A DNA stretch of 56,780 nt from Halobacteriovoraceae bacterium (GCA_002711995.1 PASN01000020.1:1-56780), one strand, 5' to 3'. Shown: positions 24,491 to 33,354, counted from the stretch's first letter. The notes: generated by a model from the sequence alone, not told the origin. Made by a program: numbers and translations.

Positions 24491-25774
24491 TTACAATTTA
24501 TAGTCAAAACGTGCCTGGTTCCCCAGCTCTTCCTCGATTCTCAATAGTTGATTGTATTTCTCAATTCTATCTGATCTTGAAGCTGAACCAGTTTTTATGT
24601 GGCCGGATCCGCTGGCAACAGCAAGGTCTGCAATGTAAGTGTCTGCAGTTTCCCCTGACCTATGGGAGATGATTGCTTTAAAATTATTATCAAAGGCCAT
24701 CTTTAAAGTATCAAAAGTTTCAGAAATGGTTCCAATCTGGTTGATCTTTACAAGAATTGCATTTGCCTCTTTGTTTTTTATACCTTCCTCAAAAATCTTT
24801 GCATTGGTAACAAAAAGATCATCACCAACAAGTACTGTTTTATCCCCAAGCTTCTCAGTGAGCTTAGTCCAGCCTGCGTGGTCACTTTCATCAAGTCCGT
24901 CTTCAATGGAGTAGATAGGCATAGAGTCCACAAGTCCAGAGTAATATTCAATCATATCGTCTGAAGAGTACTCTTTTCCCCCCATGGTGTATTTCTTGGT
25001 GTCCTTATTGTAGAACTCGCTGGCGGCTGCATCTAAAGATATAGACACTTCTTCACCAAACTTATAGCCAGCTCTTTCCACTGCCTCTTTAATGCATTCA
25101 AGAGCCTCTTCGTGAGATTTAAGATCAGGTGCAAATCCCCCCTCGTCCCCAACGTTTGTAGAGTGCCCCTTTTCAGTAAGAACTTGTTTAAGGTTGTGAA
25201 AGATTTCAACGCCGGCCCTTAAGTTCTCAGAAAAAGTTTTATTCATGTGCGGAACAATCATGAACTCTTGTATGTCCAAATTGTTTGATGCGTGTTCACC
25301 GCCATTAATAATGTTCATCAAAGGAGCAGGATGTCTTAAGGCGTTCACAGGGTTTGGACAGTTTAAATCTTCCGCAAGGTATTTATATAAGGGCTTGTTA
25401 AGTTCATTTGCAGCGGCGCGAGTTGCGGCCATACTTACTGCCAACATTGCGTTTGCCCCAAGATTGTTTTTAAAGTCTGTTCCATCAATCTCAAGCATTG
25501 CATTGTCCAGCTCTCTCTGCTTGGAAACTTCCATGCCGATGATCTTAGGCGCGATCTTTTCATTAATATTGGCGATAGCTTTTCTTACGGATTTACCCAT
25601 ATAGTAGCTTTTGTCTTTATCCCTAAGCTCAAGGGCCTCTCTAGACCCAGTGGAAGCACCACTTGGAACAGACGCGCGTCCATGGGACTTGTCAGTGAAG
25701 ATTTCAACCTCAACTGTCGGGTTTCCTCTTGAGTCAAGAATTTGTCTAGCTTTAACTTCTTTAATGGCGGACAT
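24491..25774 (-). CDS. eno: Enolase
   Basis: Glycolytic 2-phosphoglycerate dehydratase, 427 aa, normal length. Signatures: [39 protein letters not shown], the metal and catalytic segments [26 protein letters not shown] and [13 protein letters not shown] stands 6 bases before the ATG. Upstream, TTGGTT and TGTAAT 18 bases apart could be a weak promoter, and a 14-base palindrome lies at 25844-25857. Confidence 0.98.
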   Translation of the reverse strand: MSAIKEVKARQILDSRGNPTVEVEIFTDKSHGRASVPSGASTGSREALELRDKDKSYYMGKSVRKAIANINEKIAPKIIGMEVSKQRELDNAMLEIDGTDFKNNLGANAMLAVSMAATRAAANELNKPLYKYLAEDLNCPNPVNALRHPAPLMNIINGGEHASNNLDIQEFMIVPHMNKTFSENLRAGVEIFHNLKQVLTEKGHSTNVGDEGGFAPDLKSHEEALECIKEAVERAGYKFGEEVSISLDAAASEFYNKDTKKYTMGGKEYSSDDMIEYYSGLVDSMPIYSIEDGLDESDHAGWTKLTEKLGDKTVLVGDDLFVTNAKIFEEGIKNKEANAILVKINQIGTISETFDTLKMAFDNNFKAIISHRSGETADTYIADLAVASGSGHIKTGSASRSDRIEKYNQLLRIEEELGNQARFDYKL

Positions 25775-25843
25775 ACTAATCTCCTTAAAATTACAAATAA
25801 CTTGAAAAGTTTAAACCAATCGATCCAGATGTAAAGTTAACCC

Positions 25844-25857
25844 GCATTGGCCAATGC
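25844..25857. promoter_or_regulatory. Perfect 14-base palindrome upstream of eno
   Basis: GCATTGGCCAATGC between cpaF and eno, followed by GCATTTGCGC. No T-run follows on either strand, so it is more like an operator than a terminator. Regulator unknown. Confidence 0.35.
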
Positions 25858-25909
25858 TTGCATTTGCGCAGCTTTCTTGCCTGCTTAAATATTATAAGAG
25901 TTCTTGTAA

Positions 25910-27052
25910 TTAAGCGGCTTTCTTCTTTTCGCTCAAGAAAGGCAAAGCCCACTCAGGTGGTCTAAATTTTGACTTTGGAAAAGGAAGCTTATTTGCAACA
26001 AACTGTTCAAAGAATGAAGGCACATATCCACATGGAACCATTTCACCTTGAAACATGCCAGTCTCAGGATCTTTACCTGTTTGAACCCATTTAAATATAT
26101 CTCTAACGATATATCTGCCATGCGCATCAACACCTAGGACCTCTGAGATATGAGAGGTTCTTCTTCCCCCATCATGATATCTCGAACACTGTACAATAAT
26201 TTGAAGTGCGGAACCAACCATGCTTCTAATAGCGTCAGGTGGGATCTTTGTTTCACCCATTAAACATAGAGTTTCCAATCTAGTGCACGCATCTAATGGT
26301 GTGTTGGCGTGGACTGTTCCCATAGAACCGTCATGTCCAGTTCCCATCGCATTCAAAAGATCCAGTGCCTCTTGCCCTCTAACCTCACCAACAATGATTC
26401 TGTCTGGCCTCAGTCTAAGCGCTGATTCAATCAAATCTCTAATGGATACTTCGCTAATTGCTCTGTCTTTGTTCGCTTTTCTAGTTTCAAATTGAACCAC
26501 ATGTTCAGCTTTAATCTGAAGTTCAGCGGAGTCTTCTATAATTAGAAGTCTTTGAGTCTTGGGCATCCTTGAGCCTAAGACGTTCAGCATTGTGGTTTTA
26601 CCAGAACCAGTTCCTCCAGAGACTAAAGTGTTTTTACCAACATACATGCAACAATCTAGAAATCTTGCTGCATCAGCAGAGAGAGATCCAAAGTTTATAA
26701 GATCTTTTAGGCCTAACTTTTCTTGTGAGAACTTTCTAATGGCTACGGTAGTTCCGTTCTTTGCCATAGGAGGGATGACAACAGCAATCCTCGAGCCATC
26801 TGGAAGTCGAGCATCCAACCTTGGGTTGTCTGAATCGATGATTCTTCCAACAGACTGAGCAATTGCTCTCATTGACGCCATTAGCGCTTCCTCATCAGGA
26901 AACTTATTAGGCACCTTGTGAACCAGACCTTTTTGCTCTACAAAAATTTCATGTGGCCCATTGATCATGATCTCTGAAACACTAGAGTCATCCAATAAAT
27001 TCTTTATTGGTGCTAGCAATGATCCAATGGCATCTTGAAATACTGAGCTCAT
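25910..27052 (-). CDS. cpaF: CpaF/TadA-type secretion ATPase
   Basis: Cytoplasmic hexameric ATPase of type II/IV (Tad pilus) secretion systems. 380 aa. N-terminal IMINGPHEIFVEQKG and RLDARLPDGSRI, Walker A GGTGSGKTT, Asp-box/Walker B RPDRIIVGEVRG, then GHDGSMGTVHANTP. No other tad genes are nearby. The upstream cupredoxin-like gene ends 12 bases before the ATG, so they form an operon. GAGG precedes the ATG at 27052. Confidence 0.92.
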   Translation of the reverse strand: MSSVFQDAIGSLLAPIKNLLDDSSVSEIMINGPHEIFVEQKGLVHKVPNKFPDEEALMASMRAIAQSVGRIIDSDNPRLDARLPDGSRIAVVIPPMAKNGTTVAIRKFSQEKLGLKDLINFGSLSADAARFLDCCMYVGKNTLVSGGTGSGKTTMLNVLGSRMPKTQRLLIIEDSAELQIKAEHVVQFETRKANKDRAISEVSIRDLIESALRLRPDRIIVGEVRGQEALDLLNAMGTGHDGSMGTVHANTPLDACTRLETLCLMGETKIPPDAIRSMVGSALQIIVQCSRYHDGGRRTSHISEVLGVDAHGRYIVRDIFKWVQTGKDPETGMFQGEMVPCGYVPSFFEQFVANKLPFPKSKFRPPEWALPFLSEKKKAA

Positions 27053-27064
27053 TAATCCTCTTTA

Positions 27065-27496
27065 TTAGTCTTTAGGTGTCCAGTAAGTTTTCTTTTCACT
27101 GGCTATTTCTCTTTTTATTTTTCTTTTTGTTCCGGGTCTCTCGACCACAGTCACGTACCCTTTAAACTTTGTGGAGGGGCAGTAAAATTCAAATCGTCCT
27201 GGGTACTTAAACTCCACGAGCGCTTCTTGCATCTTTCCCTTCTCCGCAGAGAGAAACACATTATGATCCTTTAAAAGAAAACATTGGGGGCTCTCGTCTG
27301 TAGAAGTTACAAAGAAGCGCGCTTTCTCCCCCACATAAGCAAACATTCTTTCAGGAAAATAGCCTGACTTGGTGGCAATTACTCCAAATTCCCTAACTGG
27401 GGATTCAAAGTCTTTTTTGCCAAACCTCTTAAGCTCAATACTTAAGGCCTGAAAAGGCAATAGTGCCGCAAAGGTCAATATTAAGTAACGCTTCAT
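27065..27496 (-). CDS. Exported cupredoxin-like protein
   Basis: 143 aa from ATG 27496 (preceded by GGGAG). Signal peptide YLILTFAALLPFQALS, then a cupredoxin-type beta domain: SGYFPERMFAYVGEKARFFVT, CFLLKDHNVFLSAEKG, FKYPGRFEFYCPS. Candidate copper ligands are limited (one His, two Cys), so copper binding is uncertain. Immediately upstream of cpaF in the same operon. A sigma-28-like sequence (TAAA-N16-TCCGATTA, 27555-27528) lies upstream. Confidence 0.6.
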   Translation of the reverse strand: MKRYLILTFAALLPFQALSIELKRFGKKDFESPVREFGVIATKSGYFPERMFAYVGEKARFFVTSTDESPQCFLLKDHNVFLSAEKGKMQEALVEFKYPGRFEFYCPSTKFKGYVTVVERPGTKRKIKREIASEKKTYWTPKD

Positions 27497-27527
27497 TAAA
27501 ACTCCCGACATTACAGTATCTAAGTTC

Positions 27528-27555
27528 TAATCGGAAGAAGTTGAGAAACGCTTTA
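27528..27555 (-). promoter_or_regulatory. Possible sigma-28-like promoter of the cupredoxin-cpaF operon
   Basis: On the minus strand TAAA (27555-27552), 16 bases, TCCGATTA (27535-27528), 6 of 8 in the -10. Weaker than the others because of spacer length and -10 mismatches. Confidence 0.3.
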
Positions 27556-27637
27556 GTCAATTAATTAAGTCTCTGTTATTAAAAGGTTAATAAGCACAGG
27601 ATATTTTTTTTCCGAGGGGAATATTTTTCACCCTTAG

Positions 27638-27961
27638 TCACGGCATGAACCGCTCATTTTCCACTTTGAAGATTTCATAGGCCGGCTCCTCATATGGATG
27701 TGCATCAATCATTGCTTTAACCGCTTCGCGAATATTATTTTCTTGGCAAAGAATTTCAACTTTCATTTCTTCAACTCTTTCAAGCGCTCCAACTTTCCCA
27801 ATTGCGGGGTCCGCTCCTGGTGCGGGTTTGAATTGGCCTATACCTGAAATTTCAAATGAGCACTGTTCGTAATTCCCGAGTTTGCCGGCCCCTGTTTCAA
27901 AGACAGATTTTTTAATTTTTTCACACGAATTTTTAGGCGCATAAAACACAAATTTATACAT
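27638..27961 (-). CDS. NIF3/YqfO dimerisation-domain-like small protein
   Basis: 107 aa from ATG 27961, which follows a strong AGGAGG by 4 bases. The pattern MYKFVFYAPKNSCEKIKKSVFETGAGKLGNYEQCSF (given here in part) and IDAHPYEEPAYEIF is that of the CutA-like insert of YqfO/NIF3 proteins, here as a stand-alone protein. Function unknown. Monocistronic on the minus strand, divergent from the metallopeptidase gene. Confidence 0.7.
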   Translation of the reverse strand: MYKFVFYAPKNSCEKIKKSVFETGAGKLGNYEQCSFEISGIGQFKPAPGADPAIGKVGALERVEEMKVEILCQENNIREAVKAMIDAHPYEEPAYEIFKVENERFMP

Positions 27962-28089
27962 CGACCCTCCTAAATTTACCGTCATTGTTCATCATTATAA
28001 CATTTACTTACAAGTTCCTGTTTTTCTTTGCCACAGATTCCAATCAACGAGACAATTAACACATACAGCAATAACATCATGGAGGATTT

Positions 28090-28971
28090 ATGCTTGGTAA
28101 ACTTTTTAAGACAGTAACTGTTGCGGCCGTTCTAGCCAACACAGGTTACACATGCACAATCGATGGAACAGAGGGTATAGTACCTGAAAACAACCTGAAG
28201 ATTCCCGCAAGCGCAAAAGCAAACGCAAACTTGGACGAAGCCACTTTTAACTCCGTTATAGACAAAGTTTCTGAAATTTACGCTCCTATCTTTTCTCAAT
28301 TGGGAGCAACACTCAAAGTTAACAGAAACTGGGACGACGGCACGGTTAACGCTTACGCTTCTAGAAGTGGATCAGAGTGGAACATCCACATGTTTGGCGG
28401 TCTTGCTAGACACGAAGCTGTTACACCAGATGGATTCGCTCTCGTAGTATGTCACGAACTTGGGCACCACATTGGTGGAGCTCCAAAGAAAGGCGGTTGG
28501 TGGAGCAACTGGGCCACTAATGAAGGTCAAGCTGACTACTTTGCAACTCTTAAATGTCTAAGAAGAAGCTTTAGAGGCGAAGACCACAACGCAGTTCTTT
28601 CTAAGATGCAAGTGCCTAAGATGGTTGTGGACACATGTGCTGAGCAGTGGACTAGCGAAGAGGATCAACTTATTTGTCAAAGAGGCGCAATGGCCGGTCA
28701 CAGCACCGCAAAGTTGTTTCAAGCTCTAAGAAGACAAACAACTCCACCAAAGTTTGATACCCCAGATCCGGCGGTTGTTACAACTACAGATCACAGTCAC
28801 CCAGACACTCAATGTCGCTTGGACACTTACTATCAAGGCGCGCTTTGCCAAGTGGACGAACTTAGCGATGTTGATCAAGACGACGAAACGGTTGGTGTTT
28901 GCAACAGAGACTCTGGCGACACCTCAGGTGTGAGACCACTTTGTTGGTTCGCTCCCACAGCAAGTCTTTAA
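28090..28971 (+). CDS. Secreted zinc metallopeptidase (HExGHH)
   Basis: 293 aa. A short hydrophobic signal (KTVTVAAVLANTG) leads into a domain with HELGH at 122-126 and a downstream NEGQADYFA (E145, D149) that would complete a gluzincin-like zinc site. About nine cysteines after residue 120 suggest disulfides. I cannot assign a named peptidase family. GGAGG lies 4 bases before the ATG. Codons look regular and C-ending Asn/Gly-rich, as in highly expressed genes (impression only). A good terminator follows. Confidence 0.75.
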   Translation: MLGKLFKTVTVAAVLANTGYTCTIDGTEGIVPENNLKIPASAKANANLDEATFNSVIDKVSEIYAPIFSQLGATLKVNRNWDDGTVNAYASRSGSEWNIHMFGGLARHEAVTPDGFALVVCHELGHHIGGAPKKGGWWSNWATNEGQADYFATLKCLRRSFRGEDHNAVLSKMQVPKMVVDTCAEQWTSEEDQLICQRGAMAGHSTAKLFQALRRQTTPPKFDTPDPAVVTTTDHSHPDTQCRLDTYYQGALCQVDELSDVDQDDETVGVCNRDSGDTSGVRPLCWFAPTASL

Positions 28972-28983
28972 TTTCATTTAAAT

Positions 28984-29010
28984 AAGGCCTTCACCCGAAG
29001 GCCTTTCTTT
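28984..29010 (+). terminator. Terminator after the metallopeptidase gene
   Basis: AAGGCCTT (28984-28991), loop CACCCG, AAGGCCTT (28998-29005), then TCTTT. Eight perfect pairs directly after the stop at 28971. Confidence 0.8.
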
Positions 29011-29024
29011 CTCCCCTTTCCACC

Positions 29025-29051
29025 TAAAAAATTTCATAAAAATGCCGATAA
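29025..29051 (+). promoter_or_regulatory. Consensus sigma-28 (FliA) promoter
   Basis: TAAA (29025-29028), 15 bases, GCCGATAA (29044-29051): every position of the TAAA-N15-GCCGATAA core is matched. It lies between the terminator of the metallopeptidase gene and the ATG at 29073, with AAGGAAGG in between. Confidence 0.8.
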
Positions 29052-29072
29052 GAGATTACAAGGAAGGTATGC

Positions 29073-29678
29073 ATGAAGACTTCACTTTTGCTGGTTGCAA
29101 TTCTCTTTTCAACAAACTCCCACGCTGATGGTCTGCTTGATGGCATTGGAAACCTTGCAGAACCCTACAGATCAGGGCTTATGAAAATAATGGGCAATCT
29201 TTCAAGTAGCTCTAAAGGTGGTATCCAAGAGGACCTTTCCCAAGAGGATTGTTTAGACCTTTTGGAGGAAGAAAAAGAAGAACGTTCAAAAAGAGAGCTT
29301 CACGCAGTCATCCACTTTGCCAATGACTTTCCAGAAAGAGACCTTTTTGCGCCATACGATATTCTTCCAGGTTGCAAAGACGGAAGAGATTTTAAACAAT
29401 CAAAAATAGGTCTCAAATCCTACAACAACATGAGACCGAACTCCTACTCTAAATCGATCTTAGCAGAGAGTAGATGTGGTAAATACCTTGACCTCAAAAA
29501 GGTGGAGGTTGTGGAATTAGATGAAAAGGGCAAAAAGAAGCAGTGTAGAAGAATGAGTCTTAAGCTCGAAGACGAAAAGTTTTTTAGCTACTTCTGTGTT
29601 GGAGAAAATGATGCCTTTATCGACTTTTTAGGAATCCCTGCAAAGGTGCTGGAGGAAGTTCCGTACAAGGAACTATAA
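29073..29678 (+). CDS. Secreted protein of unknown function under a FliA promoter
   Basis: 201 aa. Signal peptide KTSLLLVAILFSTNSHA, then a charged domain with five cysteines (DCLDLL, PGCKD, SRCGKY, KQCRRM, YFCVG). No family recognised. Monocistronic between terminators at 28984 and 29704, with an exact sigma-28 promoter, so it is expected to be co-expressed with motility genes. Confidence 0.8.
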   Translation: MKTSLLLVAILFSTNSHADGLLDGIGNLAEPYRSGLMKIMGNLSSSSKGGIQEDLSQEDCLDLLEEEKEERSKRELHAVIHFANDFPERDLFAPYDILPGCKDGRDFKQSKIGLKSYNNMRPNSYSKSILAESRCGKYLDLKKVEVVELDEKGKKKQCRRMSLKLEDEKFFSYFCVGENDAFIDFLGIPAKVLEEVPYKEL

Positions 29679-29704
29679 AAAAAAGGCCGAACATTTGTCC
29701 GGCC
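29677..29704 (-). terminator. Terminator of the FKBP lipoprotein gene
   Basis: On the minus strand GGCCGGAC, loop AAAT, GTTCGGCC (one G-T pair), then eight T. It follows the FKBP stop at 29713. Confidence 0.85.
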
Positions 29705-29712
29705 TGACTTGA

Positions 29713-30414
29713 TTACTTCTTCTTTTCTTCTTTAGGCATAATTTCAAACAGCTCAACTTCAAACTTCAAAGTCGCGCCACCTGGAATTTTTGGAGGTGCA
29801 CCCTGCTCACCATAAGCAAGCTCTGGCGGAATAACCAATTCAATTTTTCCGCCCTCGCCAATAAGTTGAAGACCTTCAGTCCAACCTTTAATTACTCGGT
29901 TTAAAGGAAAAGTAATTTGATCGCCACGCTCAACAGAAGAGTCAAAAACTTCTCCGTTCACAAGTGTCCCGTGGTAGTGAACTTTTACAGTGTCTTCAGC
30001 ACTTGGTTTCTTGTCAGAACCGGCCTTGATAACTTTATAAACTAGACCGCTTTCTGTTTTCTTGGCCTCAGGATTCTTCTTCATGTAATCCTTAATGAAA
30101 CCTTCTCCTTTTTGCTTTTCTTCCTTAGCAACCTTTTCCATTCTTGATTTGAACATCATCTGAATTTTTGGTTGATAAACTTGAAGATCAACTTCAGCTT
30201 TAGTCCCTTTAGCGGAGTCTCTAAGACCTTTGTAAAGAGCAGCCAGCTCTTCATCAGTTAGGCTCAAGCGCTGAAGATTGGAACCAAACATGTAACCCAT
30301 AGAGTAAAACGTTTTGTCGTCTTCAGTTTTAAGGCTTACATCACCGGCCTTTTGACCTTGGTTGCAAGCAGAAAATAAAAACAATACTGCAGTGATTAGC
30401 GTAAATCTTTTCAT
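29713..30414 (-). CDS. FKBP-type peptidyl-prolyl isomerase lipoprotein (Mip/FkpA-like)
   Basis: 233 aa. Lipoprotein signal with lipobox FSAC (Cys16). An N-terminal helical dimerisation domain (KTFYSMGYMFGSNLQ) typical of Mip/FkpA covers about 30-115. The FKBP domain follows (VHYHGTLVNGEVFDSS, VIKGWTEGLQLIGEGGK, IPPELAYGEQG, IPGGATLKFEVEL). Likely a periplasmic folding helper tethered to a membrane. Preceded by AAAGGA; a strong terminator follows. Confidence 0.92.
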   Translation of the reverse strand: MKRFTLITAVLFLFSACNQGQKAGDVSLKTEDDKTFYSMGYMFGSNLQRLSLTDEELAALYKGLRDSAKGTKAEVDLQVYQPKIQMMFKSRMEKVAKEEKQKGEGFIKDYMKKNPEAKKTESGLVYKVIKAGSDKKPSAEDTVKVHYHGTLVNGEVFDSSVERGDQITFPLNRVIKGWTEGLQLIGEGGKIELVIPPELAYGEQGAPPKIPGGATLKFEVELFEIMPKEEKKK

Positions 30415-30473
30415 GATTTAATCCTTTTATTACTATTTAAGTAGCCGTTTTTATATTTATTATTGAATACAAT

Positions 30474-31361
30474 TCAGTCTTTTGCAAAGTTTTTAGCTTG
30501 AGATTTAACTAGTAAAACAATTAATAAAAAGGCTCCAACCACAGACGACACCATTCCAGCAGGAAACTCAGCGCCTCTAAAATCAAACTGGAAGCATAAA
30601 TAGTCCATTACCGCCAGCGCCAGCCCACCAACAATGGGGCCAATAAAAAGTTCACGCTTCATGTTGGATCTAAAGAAATTTAAACTACGCAGCATGTGAG
30701 GAACAATAAGTCCTAAAAAGGAGAAAACACCAAAAAAAGAAATGACAACACCTGTCAGGCCAAGAGAAACAAACAATGCACGTCGTTGAACTTTGGCCAC
30801 TGGAATTCCAAGCCCTAAGGCGAACTTCTCTCCCAAACTTAGAAGTCGCAATTGTCTTGCATCCTTCGTTAAATATACAACTAAGATTAGGAGGGCAAAT
30901 AATAAAACGTAAATGGTATGTTCATCAAAGTACTTAAAGTTTCCAAACCATAGACCTGTGGGGAAATCAAAATTTAGCGCCATAAATAAGAACTGCACGA
31001 TAGAAAAGATCGCGCCCACAAAAAGGTTAAATCCCAGACCAATTAGAATTAAAACTTTTATGTCCAAGCTAAACACTCTAATGTGAGGTCCCCTGGAAAA
31101 AATCTTTGAAACTAAAAATAGTCCTAGAAATGCTATTAGAAAAAGCCCTAAAGATACATGTTCCAAAGCAAAGGCTTCTCCAGTGACAACGATGATAAAC
31201 TGACTGCAAATAACACTGAGAGCGGCAAGAGCATCAAAGCCCAAGGTTGAAGGACTGCCCAGACTATTATTGGTTACGATTTGAGTAAGGCTTCCTGATA
31301 AAGTTAGAAAGCCCCCACAAAGAAATGCCATCGCAATTCTCAGAAGATCAAGTTCTTCCAT
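30474..31361 (-). CDS. FecCD-type ABC transporter permease
   Basis: 295 aa, somewhat shorter than usual (about 320-340), about eight to nine hydrophobic helices. Family features: RIAMAFLCGGFLTLSGSLTQ near the N-terminus, ALGLGIPVAKVQRRALF, FSFLGLIVPHMLRSL (the ATPase-coupling loop) and the C-terminal EFPAGMVSSVVGAF. It would import siderophore, haem or cobalamin. The start overlaps the ATPase gene by 14 bases. Confidence 0.85.
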   Translation of the reverse strand: MEELDLLRIAMAFLCGGFLTLSGSLTQIVTNNSLGSPSTLGFDALAALSVICSQFIIVVTGEAFALEHVSLGLFLIAFLGLFLVSKIFSRGPHIRVFSLDIKVLILIGLGFNLFVGAIFSIVQFLFMALNFDFPTGLWFGNFKYFDEHTIYVLLFALLILVVYLTKDARQLRLLSLGEKFALGLGIPVAKVQRRALFVSLGLTGVVISFFGVFSFLGLIVPHMLRSLNFFRSNMKRELFIGPIVGGLALAVMDYLCFQFDFRGAEFPAGMVSSVVGAFLLIVLLVKSQAKNFAKD

Positions 31362-31941
31362 GAGTAACCTCCACAGAACCAGTGGTCCTCTTCATTACGT
31401 TTTTACGGCCAATGGAGCGATTATACTTTGCTGTATCATGCTCGATAATTAAAACGATTTTATCTTTTGATAAGTCTTCAAGTATCGAAATGACCTTCTT
31501 CTGACTTTGTTCATCCAAGCTTTGCAGCGGCTCATCCATAAACAAGATATCAAAAGGCATAAGCAGCGCTAGAGCAATCTTAAGTTTTTGATTCTCACCT
31601 CCTGAAAGGGAGGATACTTTTTTATCCATTAAAGATTTAATCTGTAGCCGTTCACAAAATGGACATTCTTTTAAATTTTTTGATCCAGGGACTTCTTCGA
31701 GTATTAATGCCAAAACTTCTTTCACGCTAAGGTCGGCTAAAGGCCGCAGTTTCTCTTGATCAACAAATACAACTTTTGACCCTTGTAATAGCTCTCGATG
31801 TATTTTTAAATAAGTAAACAAGGAGGTCTTGCCGACTCCATTCTCCCCTACGAGAAAATTTAAGCTTCCCTTTTCGACCATTAGATCAATATTGACTAAG
31901 AGGTCGTTGACCTTGAATGCATTCTTGACTAAAACATGCAT
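31348..31941 (-). CDS. ABC transporter ATP-binding protein (short)
   Basis: 197 aa, about 50-60 residues shorter than FecE/BtuD types, but the core is intact: Walker A GENGVGKTS, signature LSGGENQKL, Walker B ILFMDEP, switch His in LIIEHDT. Partner of the FecCD permease. The start overlaps the substrate-binding gene by one base (TAATG type). Confidence 0.88.
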   Translation of the reverse strand: MHVLVKNAFKVNDLLVNIDLMVEKGSLNFLVGENGVGKTSLFTYLKIHRELLQGSKVVFVDQEKLRPLADLSVKEVLALILEEVPGSKNLKECPFCERLQIKSLMDKKVSSLSGGENQKLKIALALLMPFDILFMDEPLQSLDEQSQKKVISILEDLSKDKIVLIIEHDTAKYNRSIGRKNVMKRTTGSVEVTHGRT

Positions 31942-32753
31942 TATTTTTCCTGAAACATCTCTAAGTCCATAAGGGCCTCAAGGAAGTAAACTTGAGTTAT
32001 CCCAGGCTTTAAAGCATTGGGAAACCCAATGTTGTATTTACCAGGCATAAGCTTTTGAAGTTCAAGTTTTTCCTTGGACTCGTAAAGCCCAATAAAAACT
32101 TTATTCTCCAATTTATTCAGAATCCTTGATGAAGGTGGCACATACGCAAGCTCAGAAGGGTATGTTTTCATGGAGAGAGACTCTTTTAAAAACTTTACCA
32201 CTCCATCATTGGCCATTATCAAACGAGGTGCTTTTCCGGTCTTGCCAATTTTTCCCAAAAAGAAAAGATATGTTTTCTTTGGAAGAGAAGACTGCTTAAT
32301 GCGACTTTTGACTTTACCGACCCTGTTGTTAAGCTTGCTCACTCTTTTTTTGCAACCTTGAAGGTATGGACTAAGAAGGCCAAGGGATTTCTCATAGGCC
32401 TCAAAAGGATTCTGATTTCTGGTCACAACCTCAATGGTCTTTTTTACATTAGATTGTTTAAGCGTTCTCTTGAGCTCTCTGCTTTCATCAAAAAAAATGA
32501 TTGAATCATTCATCTCTTTAAGCTTTTTTTTAGATAAAAAGATACCACCATGAAGCTGCTTAATATCCTTATTCTCGACAGGATGGAAACTGGATATAGC
32601 ATCCAACGATGGATCTTCAAGAAGGCTTAACCCTTCTAGCAAATATGTAATTGGAGCTGAAAATGATATATATTTATTTGACGGCCTAAGCTTACATGCA
32701 AAGGCCTTTTCAAAAGTTATGAGAATAAGGACTAAGCTAAAAGCCTTGAGCAT
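31941..32753 (-). CDS. Divergent periplasmic substrate-binding protein (BtuF/FepB-like)
   Basis: About 270 aa from ATG 32753, which follows GAGG and lies inside the end of rnhA. Signal peptide SLVLILITFEKAFA. The start of the mature part (YISFSAPITYLLEGLSLLE) resembles the opening strand-helix of cobalamin/siderophore-binding proteins, and the position before ATPase and permease supports the role. The rest is too divergent to name a ligand. Confidence 0.6.
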   Translation of the reverse strand: MLKAFSLVLILITFEKAFACKLRPSNKYISFSAPITYLLEGLSLLEDPSLDAISSFHPVENKDIKQLHGGIFLSKKKLKEMNDSIIFFDESRELKRTLKQSNVKKTIEVVTRNQNPFEAYEKSLGLLSPYLQGCKKRVSKLNNRVGKVKSRIKQSSLPKKTYLFFLGKIGKTGKAPRLIMANDGVVKFLKESLSMKTYPSELAYVPPSSRILNKLENKVFIGLYESKEKLELQKLMPGKYNIGFPNALKPGITQVYFLEALMDLEMFQEK

Positions 32754-33354
32754 CAAGGGCCTCATTTGCCAATTGATCACAAAGCTCGTTTTGAGGGTGC
32801 CCAGCATGGCCTTTAACCCAAATAAATTCCACATTGAATTGCTCGTTCAATCGATCCAATTCCTGCCATTGCTCTAGATTCTCAGGGGCCTTCTTATCGG
32901 CCTTCTTCCACCCTCTTCTTTTCCATCCTTTAACCCAGGATGTTATTCCATCCACAACGTACTTTGAGTCTGTGTAGAAGAAGATTTTCTTGAAGTTCTC
33001 AGGCTGCTCGCTAACAAAGTGTAATCCCTCAATGACGCCCTGAAGCTCCATTTTATTATTTGTTGTGAGCTTGCTTACCCCACTAGCTGTGTGAACTAGT
33101 TCACCTTGAGGATTCTGAGCAATAAACGCCCACGATCCTGGGCCAGGGTTTCCTCGACACGCACCATCAGAATACAACGCAATTTCATTCGCATTAAGTA
33201 TGGGTGTGGGTAGCTTTGGAGACGGGGCTCCAGTCTCCTCAGGAAGGCTATTTATTGACTCTTCAATTTTCTCAAAGGCCCCAACGAGGAACTCTTCATT
33301 TAAGGCCTTTTTTAACGTGTTTAACGCGCTTTTCAACTTAGTTTTTGTGCTCAT
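32737..33354 (-). CDS. rnhA: Ribonuclease HI with N-terminal extension
   Basis: 205 aa; the RNase H domain covers about 55-205. Catalytic residues visible: D63 (YSDGACRGNPGPG), E103 (NKMELQGV), D129 (YTDSKYVVDG), H183 (VKGHAGH) and D193 (CDQLANEA). The first 50 residues are a charged helical extension not found in E. coli RnhA. ATG 33354 follows AAGAGG closely; an upstream ATG is possible. It overlaps the ABC substrate-binding gene by 17 bases. Confidence 0.93.
   Translation of the reverse strand: MSTKTKLKSALNTLKKALNEEFLVGAFEKIEESINSLPEETGAPSPKLPTPILNANEIALYSDGACRGNPGPGSWAFIAQNPQGELVHTASGVSKLTTNNKMELQGVIEGLHFVSEQPENFKKIFFYTDSKYVVDGITSWVKGWKRRGWKKADKKAPENLEQWQELDRLNEQFNVEFIWVKGHAGHPQNELCDQLANEALDAQGF

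Noticed and set aside
28040..28089. Sigma-28-like element before the metallopeptidase gene
   Set aside because: The best match (CAAG-N15-GCCACAGA) fits only half of the consensus positions.
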